A stretch of DNA of 64,000 bases from Myxococcus sp. RHSTA-1-4 (GCF_020037125.1 NZ_JAIQDG010000049.1:1-64000); one strand, 5' to 3'; positions 37,909 through 46,697 are shown, counted from the first letter of the stretch. Notes: generated by a model not told the origin, from the letters alone. Translations and numbers: made by a program.

Positions 37909-37937
37909 ATTAGAGGGGAGCCACGCGCGCGCGTCAA
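37909..37937 (-). promoter_or_regulatory. pilB: Sigma70-type promoter of the pilB operon
   Basis: Minus-strand TTGACG (37932-37937), 17-nt spacer and TCTAAT (37909-37914): each box has one mismatch to the consensus. Leader of about 117 nt before the pilB ATG. It is the best housekeeping-type promoter in the window. Confidence 0.6.
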
Positions 37938-37994
37938 GGCGCCCCCACGTGCTCCCTTGCCAGGTCAACCCGTTGAAGAGACACGGGAAAACGC

Positions 37995-38921
37995 TCAGTC
38001 CCCCACACCGGCGATGACAGTGCGCGCGGCCTCCACGTCCCGTTTTATCTGCCCGACGAGCTCCGCCACGGAGCCGAAGCGCTGCTCGGGGCGCAGCCGC
38101 TCCAGGAACTGCACCCGCAGCTCCTTCCCATAGAGGTCTCCGGTGAAGTCCAGAAGGTGGGCCTCGATGGTGACCTCGGTGCCGCCGAAGGTGGGCTTCA
38201 CCCCGATGTTGGCGGCGCCCGCGTGCCATGTGCTCCCGGGCTCGCCGGGCAGGTGCACGCGGACGGCATACACGCCGGGCGCCGGGCGCAGCTCGTTCTG
38301 GGTGTCCACGTTGGCGGTGGGAAAGCCGATGCCCCGGCCCCGCCCCGCGCCGGCCACCACCGTGCCGTCCAGGTCGAAGGGGCGGCCCAACAGCCGCCGC
38401 GCGGCGGACACCCGGCCCTCGAGGATGTACTCACGCACCCGCGAGGACGAGGCCACCACACCGTCCACCGTGACGGGCGGCACCACGTGCACCCGGGCGC
38501 CGCGGCGGGCGGCCGCTTCCCGCAGGGTGCCCACGTTGCCCGCGCGGGCCGCGCCATAGGTGAAGTCGCTGCCCACCACCACGTGCGCCACGCCGAGCGC
38601 GTCGAAGAGGGCCGCCTCGAAGTCGGAGGGCGGCGTGCGCGCGTAGTCCCGGGAGAAGGACTGCACCACGGCGGCGTCCAGGCCGCACTCGGCGAACAGC
38701 TCCAGCTTCCGGGGCAGCTGGGTGATCAGCTTGGGGGCCAGCTCCGGCTGGAGCACCTTGCCGGGGTGGGGGTGGAAGGTGAAGGCGGCGGCGGCGCCAT
38801 GGCGGCGGGCCTCGGTGAAGAGGGCCTGGTGGCCCACGTGGACGCCATCGAAGTTGCCCAGCGCGAGCGCCTGGCCGGCCAGCGACCGGCCCGCCTCCGC
38901 CACCGAGTGGAAGACCCTCAT
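37995..38921 (-). CDS. ribF: Bifunctional riboflavin kinase / FAD synthetase
   Basis: 308 residues from the ATG at 38921. N-terminal FAD synthetase (nucleotidyltransferase) domain with ALGNFDGVHVGHQAL, the HxGH-type ATP site, and SSSRVREYILEG at its end. The C-terminal flavokinase domain has GRGIGFPTANV and the catalytic YGKELRV region. It makes FMN and FAD from riboflavin. Divergent from trmB (88-nt gap) and about 209 nt upstream of pilB on the same strand. Confidence 0.95.
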   Translation of the reverse strand: MRVFHSVAEAGRSLAGQALALGNFDGVHVGHQALFTEARRHGAAAAFTFHPHPGKVLQPELAPKLITQLPRKLELFAECGLDAAVVQSFSRDYARTPPSDFEAALFDALGVAHVVVGSDFTYGAARAGNVGTLREAAARRGARVHVVPPVTVDGVVASSSRVREYILEGRVSAARRLLGRPFDLDGTVVAGAGRGRGIGFPTANVDTQNELRPAPGVYAVRVHLPGEPGSTWHAGAANIGVKPTFGGTEVTIEAHLLDFTGDLYGKELRVQFLERLRPEQRFGSVAELVGQIKRDVEAARTVIAGVGD

Positions 38922-39009
38922 GGCGCTCCGTATACCCCAGCCGGAGGAACCCGGCCCGCGCGTTTTTCCCTGGCCAAACCCGGCACCGCCATGGTTGGAC
39001 GCCCCGCCC

Positions 39010-39630
39010 ATGTCTCGTCCCCGTCTGCTGCCCGAGCCCGTCGGGCTCAAGTTCGTCACCCAGGAAACGCCACCGGACTGGGACGCGGAGTTCGGCTTCG
39101 CCGGTCCCCTGGAGCTGGAAATCGGCTCCGGCGCCGGAGGCCACGCCCTGGAGTACTGCCGCCGCCACCCCGAGGTGCGCTTCGTCGCCTTCGAGTGGCG
39201 CAAGAAGTACGCGCGCGACACCCAGGCCCGCGCGGAGAAGGCCGGCATGAAGAACCTGCGCGTCATCGAGGCCGACGCCCGCTTCGTGGTGCCCCGCATC
39301 TTCGCGCCCGGCTCCCTCGCCGCCATCCACCTCCAGTTCCCCGACCCCTGGTGGAAGCGCGCCCACGCCAAGCGCGCCGTCATCCAGCCCGCCTTCGCCC
39401 AGCTCCTGTACGACAAGCTCGCACCGGGTGGCCTCTTCGACATGCGCACGGACGTGAAGGACCGCGGCGAGTCCATGCTGGCCATCCTGGAATCCGTGGG
39501 TTTCCAGAACCCCCTGGGTTCAGGAGTCTTCCACCCTTATGACCCGGAGGAGGTTCCCTCCACGCGGGAGCGCCGCTACCTGGCGAGCGGGGAGCCGGTG
39601 TACCGGGCCCGGCTGCGCAAGCCGCGCTGA
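39010..39630 (+). CDS. trmB: tRNA (guanine-N7-)-methyltransferase
   Basis: 206 residues from the ATG at 39010. SAM-binding motif I LELEIGSGAGGHALEY, then FPDPWWKRAHAKRAV, the catalytic TrmB signature, and DMRTDVKDRGESML. It methylates G46 of tRNAs. An open extension upstream on the same frame is rejected because the family start follows immediately after this ATG. Lies between ribF (divergent) and the diguanylate cyclase gene. Confidence 0.94.
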   Translation: MSRPRLLPEPVGLKFVTQETPPDWDAEFGFAGPLELEIGSGAGGHALEYCRRHPEVRFVAFEWRKKYARDTQARAEKAGMKNLRVIEADARFVVPRIFAPGSLAAIHLQFPDPWWKRAHAKRAVIQPAFAQLLYDKLAPGGLFDMRTDVKDRGESMLAILESVGFQNPLGSGVFHPYDPEEVPSTRERRYLASGEPVYRARLRKPR

Positions 39631-39737
39631 CGTCCGGAAGACGGGCACTTGCCCGGCCCCTTGGCTTCGCCACCTCGGCGGGTGAGAATTGCAACCATTC
39701 CCGCGCCGCGGGAGTATTGCACCGGGGGCGAAACATC

Positions 39738-40781
39738 ATGGCGGACGGCGAACGGAAGAGGACGCTGGAGGTAGCCCGCCGTACCGCATCCGGCGGTGAG
39801 CTCAGCGGCCGCACGGTGCTCATCGTGGATGACGACCCGGCGCATGTGCGCCACGTGCGCGACGGGCTGGCCCCGCACGGCTACCTGTTCAAGGAAGCCC
39901 ATGATGGGACGCAGGCGCTGTCGGCCATCCGGCAGGCGCGGCCGGACCTCATCCTGATGGACGTGGAGATGCCGGGGCTGGGCGGCGTGGAGGTGTGCCG
40001 CATCATCAAGGCGAACGCGGGGGAGGACGGCTTCGGCTTCATCCCGGTGATTCTGATGACGGCGCGGCAGGCGGCGGGGAAGGTGGAGGGGCTGGAGCTG
40101 GGGGCGGACGACTACCTGGTGAAGCCGTTCGACATGCTGGAGCTGTCGGCGCGGGTGAAGTCGATGCTGCGGCTGAAGGCGCTGCAGGACGCGCTGGTGG
40201 AGAAGAACCGGGAGCTGGACCGGGCCAACAAGGAGCTGGCGCGGCGGCGCGAGGAGCTGCTGGCGCTCAGCCGCACCGACGCGCTCACCGGGCTGTTCAA
40301 CCGGCGCTACTTCGAGGAGCGGCTGAACGAGGAGTTCGCGCGCTCGCGCCGCTACGGCTCGCCCCTGTCGCTGGTGATGCTGGACATCGACCACTTCAAG
40401 CGCATCAACGACACCTTCGGCCACCCCTTCGGGGACCAGGTGCTGAAGGCGGTGGCGCAGACGGCGCGGGCGCGGCTGCGGGAGGTGGACCTGCTGGCGC
40501 GCTACGGCGGCGAGGAGCTCATCGCCATCCTCCCGGAGACGGGGCCGGAGGACGCGCTCAAGGTGTGCGAGCGCGTGCGCGAGGCCATTGCCTCACTGGG
40601 GCTGGAGCAGCCGTCCCCGGACGGGCCGCCGCGGGAGGTGCGGCTGACGGCGTCGCTGGGCGTGGCCACGGCGCCGGCCGCCGGCCTGACGAGCGCGGAG
40701 GAGCTCTTGAGGGCGGCGGACGTCAGCCTCTATGCGGCCAAGGGAGCGGGCCGCAACCGCGTCCACCAGCACGCCGCGTGA
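39738..40781 (+). CDS. Response regulator diguanylate cyclase (REC-GGDEF)
   Basis: 347 residues from the ATG at 39738. Receiver domain with phospho-acceptor D75 and the switch Lys in YLVKPFD. A coiled coil (about 143-175) joins it to a GGDEF domain. The active site reads GGEEL (257-261), and the product-inhibition RxxD site is intact (R248-D251), so an active and feedback-controlled cyclase is expected. The fifth residue is Leu instead of Phe. c-di-GMP influences pili and exopolysaccharide in myxobacteria, and this gene lies 2 kb from pilB, whose product has a potential c-di-GMP-binding domain. No partner kinase is adjacent. Confidence 0.9.
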   Translation: MADGERKRTLEVARRTASGGELSGRTVLIVDDDPAHVRHVRDGLAPHGYLFKEAHDGTQALSAIRQARPDLILMDVEMPGLGGVEVCRIIKANAGEDGFGFIPVILMTARQAAGKVEGLELGADDYLVKPFDMLELSARVKSMLRLKALQDALVEKNRELDRANKELARRREELLALSRTDALTGLFNRRYFEERLNEEFARSRRYGSPLSLVMLDIDHFKRINDTFGHPFGDQVLKAVAQTARARLREVDLLARYGGEELIAILPETGPEDALKVCERVREAIASLGLEQPSPDGPPREVRLTASLGVATAPAAGLTSAEELLRAADVSLYAAKGAGRNRVHQHAA

Positions 40782-40837
40782 GTCGGTTGCAGCTCGGGCT
40801 TTCCCCCGGCGGCGCTTTGACCTAAATCCCTGTTTCC

Positions 40838-41248
40838 ATGCGCCCGTCCGTGAAGATGCCCTGGCTGGTGGCCCTGCTCCTGCTCGCGCTGGGCGGCTGC
40901 GACCGCGCCAGCACACCGCAGGACGCCTACCGGTACTTCCACCAACAGGTGCGCAAGGGTGAGCTGCAGAAGGCCTGGGGGGTGCTCTCCAAGCCCACAC
41001 AGGACGCGCTGACCGAGCGGGCCCGGGCGGTGAGTGAAGCCTCCGGCGGCACGGAGAAGCCGGAGCCCCTCAATCTCTTCTTCGCGAATGTCCCTCCTCC
41101 TCCGGATGTTACGGAAGTCTCCCTGGTCAGGGAGGAGGGCAACGAGGCAACAGTTCTCGTACGCTCGCCCGGAGGCGACCACGAAGTCCGGATGGTCCGG
41201 GAGCCGTCCGGGTGGAAGGTGGACCTTTCAGCCTCTCTCCAGCCGTGA
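40838..41248 (+). CDS. Small lipoprotein of unknown function
   Basis: 136 residues. Signal sequence LVALLLLALGGC with lipobox Cys at about residue 21. The mature part starts STPQDAYRYFHQQVRKGE and closes with a beta-rich half ending in EVRMVREPSGWKVDL. This is the general shape of the DUF4878/NTF2-like lipoproteins, but I cannot assign it firmly. Same strand as the diguanylate cyclase (56 nt) and the following proline-rich gene. Confidence 0.65.
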   Translation: MRPSVKMPWLVALLLLALGGCDRASTPQDAYRYFHQQVRKGELQKAWGVLSKPTQDALTERARAVSEASGGTEKPEPLNLFFANVPPPPDVTEVSLVREEGNEATVLVRSPGGDHEVRMVREPSGWKVDLSASLQP

Positions 41249-41250
41249 AG

Positions 41251-41264
41251 CCGGGCATGCCCGG
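41251..41264. repeat. 14-bp perfect palindrome after the small lipoprotein gene
   Basis: CCGGGCATGCCCGG, two bases after the stop of the lipoprotein gene and about 28 nt before the next start. Short hairpin or binding site; no T-run. Confidence 0.35.
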
Positions 41265-41291
41265 AAAACTCGCATCAGGTAACGTACGACT

Positions 41292-42506
41292 GTGAACGAC
41301 AGGAAGACACGGCGGGTGGTCCCCGCGGTCGAAGTCATCCGGCGCCCGGCCACCACGCCCGGCAGCGCTCCCGTGACGCCGACCCCTTCGGCATCTCCCA
41401 CCCCGGCGCCCACGCCGCGCCCCACGCCCACGCCACGGCCCGCAGCCGCGGCGCCCACGCCCACTCCCGCGCCCCGGCCGGCTGGCATGGCCCCGGCTCC
41501 CTCGCCGGCTCCCACGCCCCGGCCGGCCGCTGGCGCGGCTCCGATGCCCACGCCACGGCCCACGCCGGCCGCCGGCACCGCGCCCACCCCCGCGCCCCGG
41601 CCGACGACGACCGTGGTGCCGGGCGCGCGGCCCATGGCCCCGCGTCCCGGCGGTCCCCCGAGGACGGGCCCTGGCGCCGGACCGAGGCCGGGTGGCTTCG
41701 GAGGACGTCCGGGCGGATTCCGTCCCTCCACGCCGCGCCCACCGCCCACGCCGGAGCAGATCCAGGCGCTGGCGGCGCGCGAGCACGTCCCCGCCCGCAT
41801 CGCCAAGGGCGAGCTGGAGGGGAAGATGAAGTGCCGCGTGTGGCGCAAGCTGCACGCCGAGGAGGCGAAGCGGTTCGACCAGGTCTACGAGCTGATGGGC
41901 CAGACGCCCGGCCTGTCGCTGGGTGACGCCTTCGGCGTGCTCCAGAGCGGCATGACGGTGGCCGAGTTCATGGCGCGCAAGGAGCGCACCCAGCGCAAGG
42001 CCGCCATCAAGCAGGCCCGTGGCGAGGTGGACAACGCCGTGGTGGCGGAGTTCCTCGCCAGCCTCATCAACGGGAAGGCGGAGGTCTCCGTGGTGCTGGC
42101 GGAGCGCTCGCTGCTGGACACGCTGGTGACGGAGGAGCCCATCGCCTTCACGCTGGAGCGCACCGGGCGGCTGGAGAAGCTGCAGGTGGTGCTGCTGGCC
42201 CGCCGCGCGGACTGGGAGAAGCTGCTGCCCGGCCTGGAGCGGGACGCGAAGCTGACGCAGAAGCCGGCGGCGGTGGCCCGCCAGCCGGACAAGCGCCCGT
42301 ACTCGGACCCACGCGCGTTCCTGGACCACCTGGGCGACACGGTGCGGCTGGTGCTGCGCAACGGCATCACCCTGAAGCTGCCGTTGATGCACGTGGGCCG
42401 GTTCGACCTGCTGCTCGGCGAGACGGGGCACGAGGTGTTCGTCCCGCTGCACGCCCTGCTCCGCTTCGAGCCGGACTCCGAGGCTGCTCCCGCGAACGAG
42501 GCCTGA
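41292..42506 (+). CDS. Proline-rich protein with C-terminal Hfq/Sm-like domain
   Basis: 404 residues, GTG start. The first 150 residues are low-complexity Pro/Ala/Thr/Arg (repeated PTPRPTP and PAPRP units), probably disordered. The middle part is helical and charged. The last 68 residues, starting YSDPRAFLDHLGDTVRL, follow the Hfq pattern closely: FL..L in the helix, V..L.NG..L for strands 1-2, then RFDLLLG matching the FD..LL Sm1 block, and VPLHAL matching the YKHAI Sm2 block. A second weaker copy (LLDTLVTEEPIAFTLERTG) precedes it. It is probably an RNA-binding or oligomerising Sm-fold protein. I infer this from pattern; Hfq itself is about 70-100 residues without such extensions. Confidence 0.6.
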   Translation: MNDRKTRRVVPAVEVIRRPATTPGSAPVTPTPSASPTPAPTPRPTPTPRPAAAAPTPTPAPRPAGMAPAPSPAPTPRPAAGAAPMPTPRPTPAAGTAPTPAPRPTTTVVPGARPMAPRPGGPPRTGPGAGPRPGGFGGRPGGFRPSTPRPPPTPEQIQALAAREHVPARIAKGELEGKMKCRVWRKLHAEEAKRFDQVYELMGQTPGLSLGDAFGVLQSGMTVAEFMARKERTQRKAAIKQARGEVDNAVVAEFLASLINGKAEVSVVLAERSLLDTLVTEEPIAFTLERTGRLEKLQVVLLARRADWEKLLPGLERDAKLTQKPAAVARQPDKRPYSDPRAFLDHLGDTVRLVLRNGITLKLPLMHVGRFDLLLGETGHEVFVPLHALLRFEPDSEAAPANEA

Positions 42507-42534
42507 GGGCCCTTCCTCCCCACCGAGAGATTCC

Positions 42535-42954
42535 ATGCGCCGCTTCATCTCCCGCATCATCAAGCCCTGGCTCGCCCTGGCCGCGACGGCCGCCATGGTG
42601 GGCGCCACGCAACAGGGCTGCTCCAAGGACGCCTCCACCGCCAAGGCGCCCGAGGCCGCCGCCGCGCCCGAGAAGCGTGAGGGCGGCGTGCGCATCGTGG
42701 AGCTGTCCGTGACGGAGAAGGGCTACGAGCCCAGCCCCGTGAGTCTCAAGAAGGGCGAGCCGGTGAAACTGGTGGTGACGCGCAAGACGGACCACACGTG
42801 CGCCACCGAGGTCGTCATGGACGGCTACGGCATCAACACCCCGCTGCCGCTGAACCAGCCGGTGGAAATCACCTTCACCCCCAAGGAGTCCGGCAAGCTC
42901 GTGTACGGCTGCGCCATGGGGAAGATGATTTCCGGCGTTTTCATGGTGGACTGA
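42535..42954 (+). CDS. Cupredoxin-domain lipoprotein
   Basis: 139 residues. A signal sequence ends with QQGCSK, giving a likely lipidated Cys at about residue 29. The cupredoxin fold follows: VTEKGYEPSPVSLKKGEPVKL, then TDHTCATEVVM and YGCAMGKM at the end, which supply His, Cys and Met as possible copper ligands. This is the cupredoxin type seen in periplasmic copper proteins. It starts 28 nt after the Hfq-like gene. Electron transfer or copper binding is likely, partner unknown. Confidence 0.8.
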   Translation: MRRFISRIIKPWLALAATAAMVGATQQGCSKDASTAKAPEAAAAPEKREGGVRIVELSVTEKGYEPSPVSLKKGEPVKLVVTRKTDHTCATEVVMDGYGINTPLPLNQPVEITFTPKESGKLVYGCAMGKMISGVFMVD

Positions 42955-43011
42955 GGACGTAGGCCGAAATCTGTCCTCCGCGGCGGGGCGGGCTTAGGCT
43001 CGGCCCCCTGC

Positions 43012-45942
43012 ATGGGCGGCGCGGCGGACCTCTTCACCCGGCATGTCTTCCTGGACCTCGAGACCACGGGGCTGGACCCACGTGTGGACGAGGTCATCGA
43101 ACTGGGGTGCCTCTTCTACGAGAACGGGCGCGAGGTGGACCGCTTCGCCCGCCTGTATTCGGCGTCGAAGCCCCTGCCCCTCACCATCCGGCGGCTGACG
43201 GGCCTGACGGACGGGGACCTGGCGGGCAAGCCCCGCTTCGGCACGGACCTGGCCGAGCTGCGCGAGCGGCTCACCGGCTGGACGGTGGTGGCGCACAACG
43301 CGCCCTTCGAGAAGGGCTTCCTGCCGGACCTGCTGGGCCCCATCCGCGCGCCGGTGCTCGATTCGTGCGAGCTGATGCACTACCTGCACCCGGAGCTGCC
43401 CAGCCACTCGCTGGAGTCGCTGCTGCGGTGGGCGGGGCTGGCCCTGCGCCAGCCGCACCGGGCCGTGTCGGACTGCGAGTCCGTGCACGCGGTGCTCGTG
43501 CGCGCCATGGAGCGCTGCGTCCGCGAAGGCCGTGGGGACGACGTGGCGGACCTGCTGGCCGCGCTGGACCCGCGCCCGGGGCGTGAGCACGGGGGCGGAG
43601 CCTTCGACTACGAGGAGTGGCCGCTGGTGGACCTGCTGTCGCGGCTCCACGCGGCGTGCCGGGCGGTCTCCGCTCCGCTGGCGCTGGAGACGCAGGGCTT
43701 CCTTCGCGGGCGCCCGGAGCGGCGCCGCGCGGGAGGCGTGACGGCCCTGCCCGAGCCGGACGCGGACACGCCGGTGCTGCCGGTGCGCCCGGAGGAAGTG
43801 ACGGCGGTGCTGGGCGCGGGTGGCGCGCTGGAGCGCATGGAGGAGGGGTTCGTCAGCCGGCCCGCGCAGCTCGAGGTGGCCCAGGCGGTGGCCCGCGCGC
43901 TGTCGGACGGCGGGCAGGTGGCGGTGGAGGCCGGGACGGGCACGGGCAAGTCGCTGGCGTACCTGGCCCCCGCGGCCCTCTTCGCCGCGCGCAACGGGCG
44001 CAAGGTGGGCGTGGCGCCGCACACGAAGACGCTGCAGGACCAGCTCCTGGAGAAGGACCTGCCCCGGCTGCACCGGGCCCTGAACGGCGCCTTCGGCTAC
44101 GCGCTGCTCAAGGGCCAGACGAACTACCTGTGCCGCCGCCGCGCGCTGGAGGCCACGCGGGTGGAGCCGGGCATGGGCCACTCCGCGCGCGCGCCCCGGG
44201 CCTACCTGCGCGCGTACCTGCGGCGCAGTGGCGAAGGTGATTTGGACCGGCTGAGCCACTGGTTCCGCGAGCGCTTCCCGGTGCTGCTGGGGCTGGTGCC
44301 GGCGGTGCGCTCGGAGGCGGCGACGACGCTGGGCGACAAGTGCCCGCACTTCCACCGGTGCTTCTACCACTCGGCGGTGGCCCAGGCCCGCGAGGCGGAC
44401 GTGCTGGTCATCAACCAGTCCCTCGCCTTCGCGTGGCCCGCGCGCTACCCGAAGCTGGAGCACCTGGTGCTGGACGAGGCGCACGAGGTGGAGGACGTGG
44501 CCACCACCGCGCAGACGGTGGAGCTGTCGGACGGGGCCTTCCAGCGCCTCACCGAGCGGCTGCACGGACGCGACGGGCGGCACGGCCTCTTCGCGGAGCT
44601 GCGGCGGGCCCTGAGCGCCTCGCGGCGGGAGGATGCACGCGCGCTGATGGGCGAGGTGGAGGACGGGCTGCGCCGGCTGCTGGACGAGGCGCGCGGACTG
44701 GGCATGGGGGTGACGGAGCTGTGCGAGCCGTCCGCCACCGCCGTCGGAGAGGACGCGGACGAGGGGGCCTACGCGCCGGAGCTGCGGGTGACGGCGGCGG
44801 TGCGCGCCCTGCCCGCCTGGGAGCCGGTGCGCGACGGGCTGGAGGCGGTGCGGGGCGCGTTGCAGGCGCTGCACACGCTGCTGGCGGTGCGGGTGCTGGC
44901 GGCGCTGCCGGAGCTGGCGGCGCGGATGCCGGCGCTGGAGCGCGAGCTGTCCGGGGCCACCACGGAGCTGGGCGAGCTGGCGCTGCTGGCGAGCGAGTTG
45001 TCGGGCGAGCCCGCGCCGGGGCGGTGCTACTCGGCCACGGCGGAGCCGAAGCGGCAGCGGTGGAGCGTGAGCGCACAGCCGGTGGACGTGTCCGGGTACG
45101 TGTCGCGAGACTTCGCGGCGAGCAAGCGCTCACTGGTGCTGGCCTCGGCCACGCTGGGCCCGGGGGACGGCGTCCCCTTCGTGCTGCGGCGGCTGGGCCT
45201 GGACGGACGCGGGGAGCAGCCCGCGCCCCGGCTGGTGCGGGCGCCCTCCCCCTTCCGGCTTCGGGAGCAGGCGCTGGTGGTGCTCGTCACCGATGCGCCG
45301 CGCGCGCACGAGGAGGCCTTCGTGGAGTGGGCCGCGCTGCGGATTTCGGGCCTGGCGCGCACCATGGGCGGGCGGCTCCTGGGGCTGTTCGCCTCCACGC
45401 GGCGCATGGAGCGCGTGGGCGCGGAGGTGCGGGCGCGGCTGGAGCCGCTCGGAATCGAAGTGATGCGGCAGTCGCGCGGGCACAGCCGCTCGCTGGCGGC
45501 ACGGCAGGAGCGCGACACGGGCACGGTGCTGCTGGGCACCAAGAGCTTCTGGCAGGGCGTGGACATCCCCGGCCGGGGCGTGGGCTGCGTCTTCATCGAC
45601 AAGCTTCCGCTGGAGCCCGCGCTGCGCCCGCTGGTGGCCGCGCGCGAGGAGCCGCTGTCCCGTGAAGGCGGCGAGTACCTGGGCTTCCTCCAGTACCGTC
45701 TGCCCCGCGCGCTGCTGCTGCTGCGCCAGGGCGTGGGCCGGCTCATCCGCTCCACCACGGACCGGGGCGTCGTCATCCTCGCGGACCCGGGCCACCCCAG
45801 CTACCGCGGGCACCTGATGAACGCGCTGGACGGCTACCGCGTGGAGGCGCTCCCGTGGGCCCAGGCGCGCCTGCGCATCCATGGCGTGCTGAAGGAGACG
45901 GGCCTCACCGTGGACTCGGCTCCCGAGCGCTCCTGGGGCTGA
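43012..45942 (+). CDS. dinG: DnaQ-like exonuclease fused to DinG/XPD-family helicase
   Basis: 976 residues. N-terminal DEDDh exonuclease domain: D15 and E17 in FLDLETTGLD, HNAPFE with E100 where Asp is usual, and HRAVSD with D154. The C-terminal part is a superfamily 2 helicase with Walker A AGTGTGKS (307-314), DEAH (488-491) and the GTKSFWQGVDIPGRG motif V/VI region. Of the four iron-sulfur cysteines of DinG, only three are present (C374, C444, C450). Exonuclease-helicase fusions are known in DinG of Firmicutes. Role: DNA or RNA-DNA structure processing. Convergent with the HAMP gene, 17-nt gap. Confidence 0.88.
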   Translation: MGGAADLFTRHVFLDLETTGLDPRVDEVIELGCLFYENGREVDRFARLYSASKPLPLTIRRLTGLTDGDLAGKPRFGTDLAELRERLTGWTVVAHNAPFEKGFLPDLLGPIRAPVLDSCELMHYLHPELPSHSLESLLRWAGLALRQPHRAVSDCESVHAVLVRAMERCVREGRGDDVADLLAALDPRPGREHGGGAFDYEEWPLVDLLSRLHAACRAVSAPLALETQGFLRGRPERRRAGGVTALPEPDADTPVLPVRPEEVTAVLGAGGALERMEEGFVSRPAQLEVAQAVARALSDGGQVAVEAGTGTGKSLAYLAPAALFAARNGRKVGVAPHTKTLQDQLLEKDLPRLHRALNGAFGYALLKGQTNYLCRRRALEATRVEPGMGHSARAPRAYLRAYLRRSGEGDLDRLSHWFRERFPVLLGLVPAVRSEAATTLGDKCPHFHRCFYHSAVAQAREADVLVINQSLAFAWPARYPKLEHLVLDEAHEVEDVATTAQTVELSDGAFQRLTERLHGRDGRHGLFAELRRALSASRREDARALMGEVEDGLRRLLDEARGLGMGVTELCEPSATAVGEDADEGAYAPELRVTAAVRALPAWEPVRDGLEAVRGALQALHTLLAVRVLAALPELAARMPALERELSGATTELGELALLASELSGEPAPGRCYSATAEPKRQRWSVSAQPVDVSGYVSRDFAASKRSLVLASATLGPGDGVPFVLRRLGLDGRGEQPAPRLVRAPSPFRLREQALVVLVTDAPRAHEEAFVEWAALRISGLARTMGGRLLGLFASTRRMERVGAEVRARLEPLGIEVMRQSRGHSRSLAARQERDTGTVLLGTKSFWQGVDIPGRGVGCVFIDKLPLEPALRPLVAAREEPLSREGGEYLGFLQYRLPRALLLLRQGVGRLIRSTTDRGVVILADPGHPSYRGHLMNALDGYRVEALPWAQARLRIHGVLKETGLTVDSAPERSWG

Positions 45943-45959
45943 AGCGGGGCCGAGCGCCC

Positions 45960-46697
45960 CTACTGCTCCAGCCGCGTCCGGTAGCGGGCCTCCAGCGCGC
46001 GCAGGTCCGCCACCACCTCGGCGGAGGCCCCGGAGTGCTCCGCGGCCCGCAGCGCCTTCTCCAGCGTCCGCGCGTCCTCCTCGTGCTGCTCGCGGAGCCG
46101 CTGCACCATCTTCCGCACCGCCTCGAAGAGGTCCTGCAATTCGTCGCCGTCGCGCAGGCCGTACTGGGGCGGGCGCAGCCTGCCGTCGTGGACCTCGTTC
46201 ACCATGCGCCGGATGCGCAGCAGGGGGCCCGCCACCCGGTGCGTCACCACGATGGTGCCCAGCGCCACCACCAGCGTGAAGCCCGTCAGCAGCCCGCCCA
46301 GCACCCACCACGTGAGCCGCTGCTGCCGCTCCAACTCCGCGCGCTGGGCGACGATGGCCGAGCGCTCCGCCTCGTACGCCGCGTCGATGGCGCGCGCCTT
46401 CTCGCGGAAGGTGGCCTCGAAGGCCGGGTCGTCCATCCGCTCCAGCAGCTCGTTGGACAGCGTGGCGCCGGACAGCTCGCGGCTCACCTCCGCCGCGCGC
46501 GAGCGGGCCTCCACCGCCGCCGCCGTCTCGTGCATCAGCGCCCGCGCCGCCCGCACCAGGAACACGCCCAGCAGCGCTGACAGCACCAGCGTCACCATGA
46601 CGATGTACGCCGTCAGCTTGAGCTGGAAGCTCGTGTCCAGCAGGAAGTTGCGCCAGCGCCGCTTCGCCGGCGCCACCGGCGCCGTGGTCGTCGTCAT
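45960..46697 (-). CDS. HAMP-only membrane sensor-like protein
   Basis: 245 residues from the ATG at 46697, which overlaps the upstream stop as ATGA. Two membrane helices (about 27-50 and 125-150) enclose an alpha-helical periplasmic sensor domain. A HAMP segment follows (HRVAGPLLRIRRMVNEVHDG) and then a short coiled coil (EDARTLEKALRAAEH). There is no kinase, methyl-accepting, GGDEF or phosphatase domain, so it is an orphan receptor module. It must signal through a partner protein; the HEAT-repeat protein encoded by the coupled upstream gene is one candidate. Confidence 0.8.
   Translation of the reverse strand: MTTTTAPVAPAKRRWRNFLLDTSFQLKLTAYIVMVTLVLSALLGVFLVRAARALMHETAAAVEARSRAAEVSRELSGATLSNELLERMDDPAFEATFREKARAIDAAYEAERSAIVAQRAELERQQRLTWWVLGGLLTGFTLVVALGTIVVTHRVAGPLLRIRRMVNEVHDGRLRPPQYGLRDGDELQDLFEAVRKMVQRLREQHEEDARTLEKALRAAEHSGASAEVVADLRALEARYRTRLEQ

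Noticed and set aside
37786..38229. N-terminal extension of pilB by 148 codons
   Set aside because: It overlaps ribF and lacks family similarity; the ATG at 37785 gives the known PilB length and start.
39631..39737. Promoter-like TTGCAA-N17-GAGTAT before the diguanylate cyclase gene
   Set aside because: The -10 box matches the consensus at only three of six positions, and the spacer is occupied by a TCCCGCG/CGCGGGA hairpin; not convincing.
41292..41760. Proline-codon-rich repetitive DNA as a tandem-repeat or mobile sequence
   Set aside because: The repeats follow codon units for Pro, Thr, Ala and Arg in a real reading frame and vary in sequence; they are protein low-complexity, not a DNA repeat array.
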